This document shows positions 44,196 to 52,035 of a stretch of DNA of 53,207 nucleotides, piece by piece (the stretch's first letter is position 1; every line of letters begins with the position of its first letter). A program made the translations under genes and the position numbers. The DNA is from Clostridia bacterium (GTDB lineage: Bacteria; Bacillota; Clostridia; Christensenellales; Aristaeellaceae): contig JAFSKN010000034.1 of NCBI GenBank assembly GCA_017448975.1, positions 1-53,207 of the forward strand, written 5' to 3'. The notes below the pieces were generated by a model, which saw only the letters and a list, made by a program, of their open reading frames with translations, searched no databases and was not told the DNA's origin.

Positions 44196-44198
44196 GGC

Positions 44199-44660
44199 TT
44201 ACTCCCTGCTTTCCCCGGGCTCACCGCCGCTTTCCAGGGGAAAGTCTGCTTCTTCCGCTTGGGGATCATCCGGGATCGCTGTCGGGGCGGGCTGTGGGGC
44301 GTTAAAATCGGGCAGGGGGAAGCATTCGGCCTGTTCATCTTCCTCGATGGCCGTCTTTTCCTGGCTTTCGTCCGCCTCATCCTTGCCCATGATCCGCTGG
44401 AACGCCATCATCCGTTCTTCGATTTCAAGCAGGCGTTTCTGCATCTCTTTGGCCGAGCCCTGCATACGAAGCTCGTCGATGCGCTGCACATACTCGGCCC
44501 GCACGGCTTCCACCCGCTGGTCGGCCTCTGTTTTCAGCTCCTCGATTTTCTTCTCCGCCGCTTCCAGGCGCTCGGTCAATTCCAGATTGGCCTTCCGCAT
44601 ATTGTAGATCAATTCCAGCAACTCGAAGCGGTCCATGCGCTTCAGCTTCGTTTTCGCCAC
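44199..44660 (-). CDS. Coiled-coil protein with acidic, Pro-rich tail
   Basis: The 153-residue protein begins with a basic patch (AKTKLKRMDRFELLELIYNMRKAN) of the length often seen before a coiled coil. A coiled coil follows over about 25-100 (LTERLEAAEKKIEELK and on), then a disordered acidic tail. There is no signal peptide, so it is cytoplasmic. I take the GTG at 44660, about nine bases after GGAGG; a TTG at 44702 overlapping the upstream stop and an ATG at 44669 with the ribosome site touching it are less likely. Role unknown; it may be an adaptor for the export locus. Confidence 0.65.
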   Translation of the reverse strand: MAKTKLKRMDRFELLELIYNMRKANLELTERLEAAEKKIEELKTEADQRVEAVRAEYVQRIDELRMQGSAKEMQKRLLEIEERMMAFQRIMGKDEADESQEKTAIEEDEQAECFPLPDFNAPQPAPTAIPDDPQAEEADFPLESGGEPGESRE

Positions 44661-44698
44661 TGTTCCCATCCTCCGTCTCTCCGTCAGGGAGATACCGA

Positions 44699-46801
44699 TC
44701 AATCGTCAAAGAGCATTTCGTCTTCGCCCAATTCTTCCTCGTCCCAATCGTCCCACGGGCTCGTCTCCGGAGCCAAACCGAAATAGGATTCCAAAATGGC
44801 CTGGGACCAGGTCACATGGGCGGTGATATAGTAATTCTGGAGATATTCCGTGTAGAAATCATAATAGATGTTGGAATAAATGGGGATGCAGGGCAGCACC
44901 TCATTGTACCGTTCCTGGAAGGAGATCCATTTGACCACATAGTCGTAAAGGGCTCCCGGAGGGGTTTTGCGCATGTCTACAGCCCGCTGGTACAGCTCCT
45001 CATCGTCGCTGTAGGTGTTGTTCCAGATCAGATGGTTGGGGGTGCTGTCGCAGCTGTACGTGATGGCCGGATCGACGACCACGTGGTAGTTGGTGGCCAG
45101 ATAGATCATATCCGTGGTGCGGGGCTTTTCCCGGTAGTAGGTGAGCAGCAGTTCTTCCATCTCCGTGGGCACCAGGGTGAGCAGGATGCCGCAGGCGTTC
45201 AGATTATCGATCATGTATTCCTGCATGTATTCGGCGATATGGTTGCCCGCCGGATACATCATGGACAGATTCAGGGCAATGAGCTCTCCGTCGATCACTT
45301 TGCAGCGCACGTCGTCCTCGCCGGGGCGGTAGGCTTCTCCCGCGCGGTTCAGGGTCCATCCCGCTTCGTCCAGCAATTGGTTGGCCCGGTCGGTATCCAC
45401 CGTATAGACGGTCAGGTTATCCAGGTTCAGGGCCTCCCATTGCTCGGTGAGCCTTTCCACTTCCTCGTCGGGCAGGGGATTATTGGGGTCATTGTCAATG
45501 GGGTAATCCAGCTGGCCGTTGATCAGCAGGTATTCCCACTGCTCGATGCCGTAATAGCCATCCACCCGCAGGCCGAAGTCCGAGCAGTAGGCCTTGGTGA
45601 GGGCGTCGCGGTCCATGCACCAGGCAATGGCCTGGCGAACTTTCTCTTCGTGCACCGTGGGCCAGTCGAAGGTAAAGGTCAGGAAGGCAAGACCGATGCG
45701 CGGATAAGGAGAGAAACGGAGGCCCTTACTGGGGCCGTTCTGCATGCCGTCCAGGATGGTGGGGCCGTATACCACCTTATTGACCAGGTGCAGTTCCCCG
45801 TCGGCCAATTGCTGGATCAGGGTATCATTATCCGCCACGGTGAAGCTGATGCGTTCGATGGTGGGGATCACGCCGTCCATGGTGCCCTTGAAATAGGGGT
45901 TCTTCTCAAAACAGGCGGTCACGCCGTCGTAAGACGTCATCACATAGGGACCGCACACCACGGAAGGATGGCTGTTATAGCCCGTTTCGGGATCCAGGAT
46001 GGTCCTGCGCAGCAGTTCGGCGGTGTAGACAGGCTCGGGATTGGACCTGTCCTCGTTTCCGATGTACACGCCGTAGCCGTCGTCGTACACCTTGCAGCCC
46101 GGGGCGATCACATGGATGGGATAGGGGCAGCAGAGCAGCAGGCCGATTTCAAAGAAATACGGCAGGAATTCGTGATCCAGGGTGATAGCCAGCTGGTAGG
46201 TATCCAGCACCTCCACGCCGCCTAAAGCGAAGGTTTGCCCGGTGATGTATTCGTTGTAGCCCAGGATATGCTCAGCCCGATAGATTTTGCCGCCGATCTG
46301 CTCGATCTCCGGGCTCATCATCAGCAGCAGGGAAAAGGCGTAATCCCAGGCTGTGATGGGCGTGCCGTCGGAGTAATACAGGTCTTCGTGCAGCGCCATG
46401 AAATAGGTGCGGTTCCCCGCAGCGTCGTCGTTGACGACCACGCGGGCAACTACGGAGGTATCGATCACATACGTGCCCTGCTCCTGATCCCAATTGACCA
46501 GATTGTAGCCGTGGATCAGCGCGCGCACGTCGATATCCGCCGTATCGTTGCCAAACATTTCCGTAAAGAAATCGCCCTTCATAACGGTTGGGTGGCCCAC
46601 CCGCAGTTCATCCGGAAACTCGATTTCTTCTTCTTCCGTTTCTTCCTCCGTTTGCGTATCCGAGGGTTCCCACAGATCCCATTCCTCCCAATCGTCCCAA
46701 CCGTCCTCGGCCAGCGCGGCAACGGGAAGCGCGGCAAGAAGAAGCGACAGAGCCAGCAACAGGCACAGAATTTTTTTCATGCCTTGATCGATTCTTTTCA
46801 T
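44699..46801 (-). CDS. Exported solute-binding protein, oligopeptide-binding (SBP_bac_5) family
   Basis: The 700-residue protein has a signal peptide (about 1-31, ending AALA) and an SBP_bac_5 domain (about 65-670), the family of DppA/OppA. Marks include LHEDLYYSDGTPITAWDYAFSLLLM, GPYVMTSYDG, KVRQAIAWCMDRDAL and TVYTVDTDRANQLLDEAGW (in parts). There is no lipobox Cys, so it is not a lipoprotein as would be expected in a Gram-positive. The mature ends are acidic and Trp-rich: GWDDWEEWDLWEPSD at the start and SPWDDWDEEELGEDE at the end. No permease or ATPase gene is nearby. Third-last gene of the surface locus. Confidence 0.85.
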   Translation of the reverse strand: MKRIDQGMKKILCLLLALSLLLAALPVAALAEDGWDDWEEWDLWEPSDTQTEEETEEEEIEFPDELRVGHPTVMKGDFFTEMFGNDTADIDVRALIHGYNLVNWDQEQGTYVIDTSVVARVVVNDDAAGNRTYFMALHEDLYYSDGTPITAWDYAFSLLLMMSPEIEQIGGKIYRAEHILGYNEYITGQTFALGGVEVLDTYQLAITLDHEFLPYFFEIGLLLCCPYPIHVIAPGCKVYDDGYGVYIGNEDRSNPEPVYTAELLRRTILDPETGYNSHPSVVCGPYVMTSYDGVTACFEKNPYFKGTMDGVIPTIERISFTVADNDTLIQQLADGELHLVNKVVYGPTILDGMQNGPSKGLRFSPYPRIGLAFLTFTFDWPTVHEEKVRQAIAWCMDRDALTKAYCSDFGLRVDGYYGIEQWEYLLINGQLDYPIDNDPNNPLPDEEVERLTEQWEALNLDNLTVYTVDTDRANQLLDEAGWTLNRAGEAYRPGEDDVRCKVIDGELIALNLSMMYPAGNHIAEYMQEYMIDNLNACGILLTLVPTEMEELLLTYYREKPRTTDMIYLATNYHVVVDPAITYSCDSTPNHLIWNNTYSDDEELYQRAVDMRKTPPGALYDYVVKWISFQERYNEVLPCIPIYSNIYYDFYTEYLQNYYITAHVTWSQAILESYFGLAPETSPWDDWDEEELGEDEMLFDD

Positions 46802-46830
46802 GGATCGTCACCCAATCCTTTCAGAAATAA

Positions 46831-47904
46831 TCAATCGAAACAGTCGCCCACATGATTGATGATCGCGCCAAGGCCCAAGGGGGTGTCGTAATCATCGATC
46901 GGAATGAGGGGATCGCCCCGGCCGGGCGGTGTGGGCTTCGGCGTTTCGCCGGGTTCCGGCGTGGGTGTGGGGGCGGGCGTTCTCTTTTCGATGGGGATAT
47001 AGGGGCTCGGCGTAGGTACCGGCGTGGGTGTGGCGTTCAGGTCCGGCGTCGGGGTCGGCGTGGGCCTGGGCGACGGCGTGGGCGTGACTGCGGGAACGAA
47101 GGTGGGCGTCGGCGTGGGCGACGGCCCGGGCGTCGGCGGCTCATCAGGTCCAGGCGTTTGGGTCGGCCCGGCCGGCGTTTCTGTGGGCGGCGGAGCCGTG
47201 ATCACCGGCGTAGGCGTGGGCGTTGGGGTTGGCCTGGGCGTCGGGGTCGGCGTGGGCGTACGGGTAGGCCGGGGCGTCGGCGTGCGTGTGGGCCTGGGTG
47301 TGGGGGTCGGCGTGGGGTTAGGCGTCGGGGTCGGCGTAGGCGTCGGCTCCTCGTCCTCAAATTTGGGCTTCACCGCCACATCGTACAGGATGCTCGTCTG
47401 CCCCTCGATGGTCAGGTAGAAGGGAATCGGCACCAGGGGGGACTGAATGAACAGCGTGTCCGGGCCTTCGCTCATTTCCACATAGTAAAGGCCGGAGGAA
47501 AGGCCGGTGAACTGGATCCTGCCCTTCTCCGTCATGGTGGACACGCGGCCCTGATACGGCGCGACGTTCTGGTTTTTGATGATCAGGGAGATAGAAGTAA
47601 TGACCTCGTCGATCATCTGGGAATTATCATTGCCGCTGCTCAGGTCTTCCATGATCTGCGTGATCTTGCCCGTCAGACCGGCGTACCGCTCCACGATGCC
47701 CCAGGAAACGCCGTTATTGGCGTCCACATAGCATTCGGCGATCTTATACAGGCTCATCTTCACCGTTTGATCCTTGTACTTCTCCGCCACGTTGGACGGC
47801 AGATCCATGGTCAGCGATCCAAGGCGATCCGCAGCCATCACAGGGAAGATGATTCCGATCGCCAGCAGGGCGATCAAAAGCCAAACCAGAAGCCTTTTCT
47901 TCAT
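46831..47904 (-). CDS. Pilin-like exported protein with Thr-Pro stalk and no LPXTG motif
   Basis: The 357-residue protein has a signal peptide (about 1-24). A SpaA/Cna-B pilin-like region (about 28-183) follows, with TVKMSLYKIA, GRIQFTGLSSGLYYVEM, a VPIPFYL strand and ILYDVAVKPK, all common in Gram-positive pilin subunits. About 150 residues of Thr-Pro repeats (187-334) make a likely wall-spanning stalk. The C-terminus ends DDYDTPLGLGAIINHVGDCFD with no LPXTG, no hydrophobic anchor and no basic tail, so a normal sortase could not attach it. It lies 4 bases after the pseudo-sortase gene. Name and function are inferred. Confidence 0.78.
   Translation of the reverse strand: MKKRLLVWLLIALLAIGIIFPVMAADRLGSLTMDLPSNVAEKYKDQTVKMSLYKIAECYVDANNGVSWGIVERYAGLTGKITQIMEDLSSGNDNSQMIDEVITSISLIIKNQNVAPYQGRVSTMTEKGRIQFTGLSSGLYYVEMSEGPDTLFIQSPLVPIPFYLTIEGQTSILYDVAVKPKFEDEEPTPTPTPTPNPTPTPTPRPTRTPTPRPTRTPTPTPTPRPTPTPTPTPVITAPPPTETPAGPTQTPGPDEPPTPGPSPTPTPTFVPAVTPTPSPRPTPTPTPDLNATPTPVPTPSPYIPIEKRTPAPTPTPEPGETPKPTPPGRGDPLIPIDDYDTPLGLGAIINHVGDCFD
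46902..47346 (-). repeat. Tandem Thr-Pro-coding repeats
   Basis: The plus strand shows many near-repeats of GGCGTGGGCGTCGG; in the minus-strand frame they code ACN-CCN (Thr-Pro), with Arg, Asn and Gly interruptions. Copy number is likely to vary between strains. Confidence 0.85.
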
Positions 47905-47908
47905 ACCC

Positions 47909-48787
47909 TCACCCCTCAGAACTGTTGCGCTTTTTGCTGTCAGCCGGCAGCCGGTAATGCCGCCGCCTGAACAATTCCACCAGTAACATGAACACCAGTC
48001 CCGCCGCCAGCACAGGCGAGCCGATCAGCAGAACGTTCGCCGCGTCCGACGGGATAGACGCGCCGTCGCCGTGTTCCAGCACGACGGAGTTGGCGGGAAG
48101 GCTCAGCCGTTTTCCGTAAACCAGCTGTCTCTCCTGCCCGCCCAGGTTGGTCATCACGGCCAGCCAGGCGTTTTCGCCCTCCGGCATGCGGATCTTCCCC
48201 GCCTGGGTCTTCTGGGTTTCCACCACCTCATAGGCTTGGGCGCCGCAGGGCGTGAACAGATACATGATGGTGCCCTGCTTTACCTGATCCAGCCGATGCA
48301 GCAGCTGCGCGCTGAACAGCTGAAATTTCTCCAGCCAGGGATCGATCCAGGGATTATCCAATTGGGTCAGCCGTCCGTTATTTCCGGCCAGCAGCGTGCG
48401 CGTTCCCTTTTCCCCGGTAGGCAGGGCGCTGGTGGCGGCGTGGATCACGCCCGTATCCCTGGCCTGGCTGTTTCCCGCGGGATACACCGGCAGGCGCACC
48501 CCGATCTCAGGGACTTCCAGCACGGCGATCAGCCCGTTCACCGTTTCGATTTCCGGAAGCTGCTTTTCTCCGGCGCCGGCGGCCAAAGCCTGATTGTACG
48601 CCTCCCAGGCGGCCCGGAAATCGGCGGCCTCATCATCGCTCATGGATTTTACCTGCTTTTCAAAGCTTTCTATCAGTGATATCTGCTGCGCCTGCTCCCT
48701 CTGATCGCTGAGATGAGGATACAGAACGAAAAACAGCACAGCCAGAACGGCCAGCAGACACGCCAGGTGACCAAAGAAGCTCTTCAT
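47909..48787 (-). CDS. Class C sortase homologue lacking catalytic His and Cys (pseudo-sortase)
   Basis: The 292-residue protein has class C sortase architecture: N-terminal membrane helix and LYPHLSD, a conserved YNQAL segment, a sortase barrel, and a C-terminal membrane helix with a basic tail (FRRRHYR). The match is clear at LIAVLEVPEIGVRLPVY and GVIHAATSALPTGEKGTRTLLAG. Where sortases have the catalytic His (AGHRG), it has Asn136-Asn137 (AGNNG). Where they have Cys (VTCTP), it has Met212 in AVMTN. The Arg (Arg220) is kept. The frame is intact. It cannot be a normal transpeptidase; scaffold or regulator is inferred. The ATG at 48787 follows AAGGGA. Confidence 0.85.
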   Translation of the reverse strand: MKSFFGHLACLLAVLAVLFFVLYPHLSDQREQAQQISLIESFEKQVKSMSDDEAADFRAAWEAYNQALAAGAGEKQLPEIETVNGLIAVLEVPEIGVRLPVYPAGNSQARDTGVIHAATSALPTGEKGTRTLLAGNNGRLTQLDNPWIDPWLEKFQLFSAQLLHRLDQVKQGTIMYLFTPCGAQAYEVVETQKTQAGKIRMPEGENAWLAVMTNLGGQERQLVYGKRLSLPANSVVLEHGDGASIPSDAANVLLIGSPVLAAGLVFMLLVELFRRRHYRLPADSKKRNSSEG

Positions 48788-48826
48788 CAATCTGTCCCTT
48801 CCACTTCATTTATCGCCCGGCGCACT

Positions 48827-49408
48827 TTACCGGATCTGTTTGCCGGCCCGGTGCAGCGGCCACAGCGTGTATTCCGCCACGCCCAGGATTTCTTCCGCTT
48901 TCACATAGCCGTAATCGGGGCTCCGGCTGTCCACGGACAGGCCGTATTCGTCCCCCAGCACATAAAAGGAATCTTCCGGCACCGTAATGGGCTGCAAAGC
49001 CAGCTGCGCATCATAGCCCGAAAAATCGCTTTTGAAATCGGCCACCGCCTTGCCGTTGATCCACAGCCTGCCATTTTGGCTCAGGGCCACGCTGTCGCCG
49101 CCCACGGCGGCCACGCGCTTGAACTGCCAGCCGCTGCCGTGCTCAAAGAGGATCACGTCGCCCACCCGGGGCCGTGCCCCATGGGTGCGACGGCAAAGCA
49201 CCACGCTGCCGCTGAGCAGGGTGCCATTCATGCCCGCGCCATCCACCACGGCCAGGGTATAAAACTGATTGAACACATACCAGCCCGAAGCGGCCGCCAG
49301 GGTAAACCAAATCAGCAAGCCCCAGGCCAGCCGCTTGCGCTTGCTTTTTCTTTTTACGCGCCGCATTTCCCGCAGCACTTCTTCTTCCGTTGGCCGGTAT
49401 AGCTCCAT
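48827..49408 (-). CDS. Signal peptidase I homologue lacking the catalytic Ser (pseudo-signal peptidase)
   Basis: The 193-residue protein has the fold and most motifs of signal peptidase I: one membrane helix (about 28-47), Lys97 in FKRVAAVGGD, and GDEYGLSVDSR (152-162). At the active-site serine, where GxSMxPTL is expected, it reads GAGMNGTL, so Ser is Gly59 and Pro is Gly62. It should be unable to cleave. It shares the basic amino end and overall size with the intact enzyme at 43605-44195. First gene of the leftward surface locus, with a promoter at 49496-49524. Confidence 0.83.
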   Translation of the reverse strand: MELYRPTEEEVLREMRRVKRKSKRKRLAWGLLIWFTLAAASGWYVFNQFYTLAVVDGAGMNGTLLSGSVVLCRRTHGARPRVGDVILFEHGSGWQFKRVAAVGGDSVALSQNGRLWINGKAVADFKSDFSGYDAQLALQPITVPEDSFYVLGDEYGLSVDSRSPDYGYVKAEEILGVAEYTLWPLHRAGKQIR

Positions 49409-49495
49409 GCCGTTTCCTCAGCTTTCCCTTCGTTACTGGTCCTCAGTTTTCCCATTGGAGGCCGCTATGCTGTCATTTGCTTAAACGCCGTTTAT

Positions 49496-49524
49496 ATTAT
49501 AGCATAAAACATGCGCCGAAACAA
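49496..49524 (-). promoter_or_regulatory. Sigma-A promoter of the surface locus
   Basis: Minus strand TTGTTT (49519-49524), 17 bases, TATAAT (49496-49501), about 80 bases before the first start codon at 49408. No comparable promoter was found inside the locus. Confidence 0.75.
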
Positions 49525-49595
49525 GAAAAACCACAGCAAAAGAGCCATAAAACGCGCAAATGCATGAAAAAAAAGTGAATTGGAATGTAATATAT

Positions 49596-50588
49596 TTACA
49601 TTTTTAAGCCTGCTGCCTCTGAATCGCGCGTCAGGCGAATGTCCCTGCCCTGAAAAAAGATGGCCATGCCGGTTCGGGTGTCCAGCAGGCGGGAAGACAC
49701 CCTTTCCGTATACCGGACCCGCAGCTCCTCCCGGCTCAGGTTGGTGCTCACGGCGGTATACAGCCCCCGGCTCAGGCGGGCGTTGAGCAGGTTGTAAATC
49801 TGCTCCACCGTGATGTTTTCCATCAGGGGCTCCATGCCGAGGTCATCGATCAAAAGCAGGGGCACGTCGAAGTATGCCTGGGCGCTCTCCCCGGCGCGGG
49901 AAAAAAAGGCGTTCCTTAAGGCGTGCAGCAGATCGTAGGCCGTGGTATACAGCGTGTCCACATGCTTTTCCCGGGCGGCGGTTTCCACGCACTCCAGCAG
50001 AAAGGTTTTCCCCAGTCCGCTGCCGCCGTGGAGCAGCAGGGTCTTCACCGGCCCATCCGGCACCCCGGCCGCATACTTTTCACACCGGTCCCGCACCACG
50101 CGCATGTATTCCCGCTGGGTCACGTCGGTGCCCGGCAGGGGAGTATCGGGAAAGCGGGCTTCGTCGAATCGGGCAAAGGACGCCTTATTCTCCCGCCCCT
50201 GTCCCCCTTCCGCCAGGGCCTTTTCATATATCGCCTGAAAGCACGCGCACCGGCGCATGATCGGGCCTTCGTACACGTACCCCGTATCGCCGCACAGGGG
50301 GCAAAGGCACACCGGGGTCAGGTAATCCGAAGGATAGCCTTTTTCCGCAAGCAGGGCGGCGATTTTTTCGTTGTATTCTTCCATGGCCCGTTCCGGGTGG
50401 TTGGGCACGGCCCCGGCAAAAGCGCCGCGCACCGAGCGCAGGATCATCTGGTGGCGCTCGGAAAGCAGCCGTTCCAGGTCGGGATGGTTTTGGGCGATCT
50501 CCTGCCGCCGCCGGTCTTCCTCCCGCCGGTTTTCCGCCTGCCGCTGTTCGTAGGCTTCCGCCACCCGTGCCAATACCTGATTATCCAC
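49596..50588 (-). CDS. DnaC/DnaI-like replicative helicase loader
   Basis: The 330-residue protein has an N-terminal helical region, a zinc motif (Cys96, Cys99, Cys114, Cys116; CPLCGDTG...CAC) and an AAA+ domain with Walker A GGSGLGKT (188-195) and Walker B LLLIDDLG (244-251). Clostridial relatives load the replicative helicase DnaB/DnaC at origins and forks. VSTNLSREEL (sensor 1) and YTERVSSRLLD (arginine finger region) are typical. It overlaps the dnaD-like gene by 8 bases and ends the operon. Confidence 0.92.
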   Translation of the reverse strand: MDNQVLARVAEAYEQRQAENRREEDRRRQEIAQNHPDLERLLSERHQMILRSVRGAFAGAVPNHPERAMEEYNEKIAALLAEKGYPSDYLTPVCLCPLCGDTGYVYEGPIMRRCACFQAIYEKALAEGGQGRENKASFARFDEARFPDTPLPGTDVTQREYMRVVRDRCEKYAAGVPDGPVKTLLLHGGSGLGKTFLLECVETAAREKHVDTLYTTAYDLLHALRNAFFSRAGESAQAYFDVPLLLIDDLGMEPLMENITVEQIYNLLNARLSRGLYTAVSTNLSREELRVRYTERVSSRLLDTRTGMAIFFQGRDIRLTRDSEAAGLKM

Positions 50589-52035
50589 GCTGCTTCCTCG
50601 CTTCCTCGATCAGATCGTCGGATACCGCCAGCAGCTCCGCTTCGGTATATTGCCGCTGGCCGTACTGCTGGGCGCTGACGGTTTTCGTTTTCGGCGCGGT
50701 TTGCTGCCTGCGCCTGCCCTGGGCCTGCTCCACGCTGGTGACGCCCGCGCCGTGCCAGATTTCCAGCACCTTGTCCAAATAGGCGATTTTGCCGCCCTCC
50801 GCATTCCTGGCCTGTTCCGCCGCGCAGCGGAGCAGCTCCGGGCCGTAGCCCCAGCCCCGCCATTTTTCGTACAGCTTCCTGTCGGCTTCCGTGGGCCTGC
50901 CGCTGTGGCCGCAGGCCTCGAACAGTTCCCGCAGGGCCAGGTTGGCTTCCCGGTACTTCTCCAGGTACTGGCGCACGGCTTCTTCCGAGGTCAATCCCCG
51001 GTTTCGCCAGGAGGCCAGCAGGGCTTTCATATCGTCCAATTTCTTGTGGGTGCGCAGGCATTCGTCCGCCGCCAGCAGCAGCACCCCGTGGGGCTGCTCC
51101 GAAAGCATAGAACGGTAAGCCGTCACGGCGGCGGGGCCGGAAATCTTCGCGCCCAAGCGGGAAAACACCTCCTGGGCCTTTTCCCGTTCTTCCTTTTCTT
51201 CGGCCAGCTTTTGGTTCATCCCTTCTCCCGTGCGGGCGTCCGTCTGGCCATGCAGCCGGTTCAGGATGCCGTCCAAGTACTTGAAGGAGGGATCGCCGCC
51301 GGTGGTTTCCCGGCAGGCGTCCAGCACGGCCTGGGGCTCGAAGCCCCATTCCCCGGTCCATTTTTCATACAGGGCCAATTCGTCCTCCGTCACGGCCCGG
51401 CGCTTGCCCATGCGGGACAGCACCTTTTTGGCCCCGTCCTGTACGTTCTGGCTGTGCTGCAAAAAATGCTCGGCGTCCTCCGGGCCGGTCACATTCGCTT
51501 CCCGCATGGCCACGGCCAGCTTTTCCGCCGACTTGAAGGAAAAATGCGCCCCCCGCTGGGCGATGCAGTGCTGCAAAAGCATCAGCACCGCTTCCTGGCT
51601 CAGCCCCACGTCCTGCACCCATTCCCAGGCCAGTGCGATTTCGGCGGGGCTCACCTTGCGCCGGTCGCCAAAGGCGGCGTACACACATTCCGCGAAAGAA
51701 ACGTAATCCGTATCCACCGAAAGCCCCCCGGCGGCCGCCGTCTGGCGCTGGTTGGGGGAATAAAAGCGATAGACCGGCGGATCGCCGCTGATCCGGGAAA
51801 CCAAAGCCCGCCGCTCCCAATACCGCAGGGCCGCTTCGATCTCCGGCACGGGCAGCTCCAGCTCCTCCGCCATGGCTTCCAGGGTATAATCCGGCCCCTT
51901 CCAGGCGCAGGCAAACAGCCCCCAAAGATACACCTTCACATAATCGCCCTTGGCGGCAGGCAGATAATCCAGGAGAAAGCGGTTTTCCACGGCGGTGACG
52001 CCATAGATACGGGCCTCCTGATCGAATTCAAACAT
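50581..52035 (-). CDS. DnaD-like primosome protein with two DnaB_2 domains
   Basis: The 484-residue protein has an N-terminal winged-helix domain (about 20-110, YTLEAMAEELELPVPEIEAAL) and several helical domains. Two of these look like the DnaD C-terminal (DnaB_2) fold: one with DELALYEKWTGEWGFEPQAVLDAC and FKYLDGILNRL (about 205-265), the other with DRKLYEKWRGWGYGPELLRCA and IAYLDKVLEIWHG (about 375-435). Usual DnaD has one such domain and is about half this length. With the loader it helps load helicase during initiation or restart. It overlaps both neighbours by 8 bases. Confidence 0.87.
   Translation of the reverse strand: MFEFDQEARIYGVTAVENRFLLDYLPAAKGDYVKVYLWGLFACAWKGPDYTLEAMAEELELPVPEIEAALRYWERRALVSRISGDPPVYRFYSPNQRQTAAAGGLSVDTDYVSFAECVYAAFGDRRKVSPAEIALAWEWVQDVGLSQEAVLMLLQHCIAQRGAHFSFKSAEKLAVAMREANVTGPEDAEHFLQHSQNVQDGAKKVLSRMGKRRAVTEDELALYEKWTGEWGFEPQAVLDACRETTGGDPSFKYLDGILNRLHGQTDARTGEGMNQKLAEEKEEREKAQEVFSRLGAKISGPAAVTAYRSMLSEQPHGVLLLAADECLRTHKKLDDMKALLASWRNRGLTSEEAVRQYLEKYREANLALRELFEACGHSGRPTEADRKLYEKWRGWGYGPELLRCAAEQARNAEGGKIAYLDKVLEIWHGAGVTSVEQAQGRRRQQTAPKTKTVSAQQYGQRQYTEAELLAVSDDLIEEARKQRG

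Noticed and set aside
44816-46225. Long open frame on the plus strand opposite the solute-binding protein (469 codons)
   Set aside because: Shadow frame of a GC-rich gene. It lacks a ribosome site, matches no family, and its composition (His, Val, Gly, Gln-rich) is that of antisense frames seen throughout the window.
46902-47346. Possible CRISPR or minisatellite array
   Set aside because: The repeat unit is 6-12 bases, has no unique spacers of constant length, and is fully explained by Thr-Pro codons.
46852-47970. Plus-strand Arg/Gly-rich and Gly-Val repeat frames opposite the pilin-like gene
   Set aside because: They are translations of the Thr-Pro-coding repeats in other frames. Signal peptide, pilin-like head and operon context support the minus strand.
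47909-48787. Frameshift or assembly error causing loss of sortase catalytic residues
   Set aside because: The frame stays open from the N-terminal to the C-terminal membrane helix with recognisable sortase sequence on both sides of each changed residue. Point errors at both sites are unlikely, though only resequencing excludes them.
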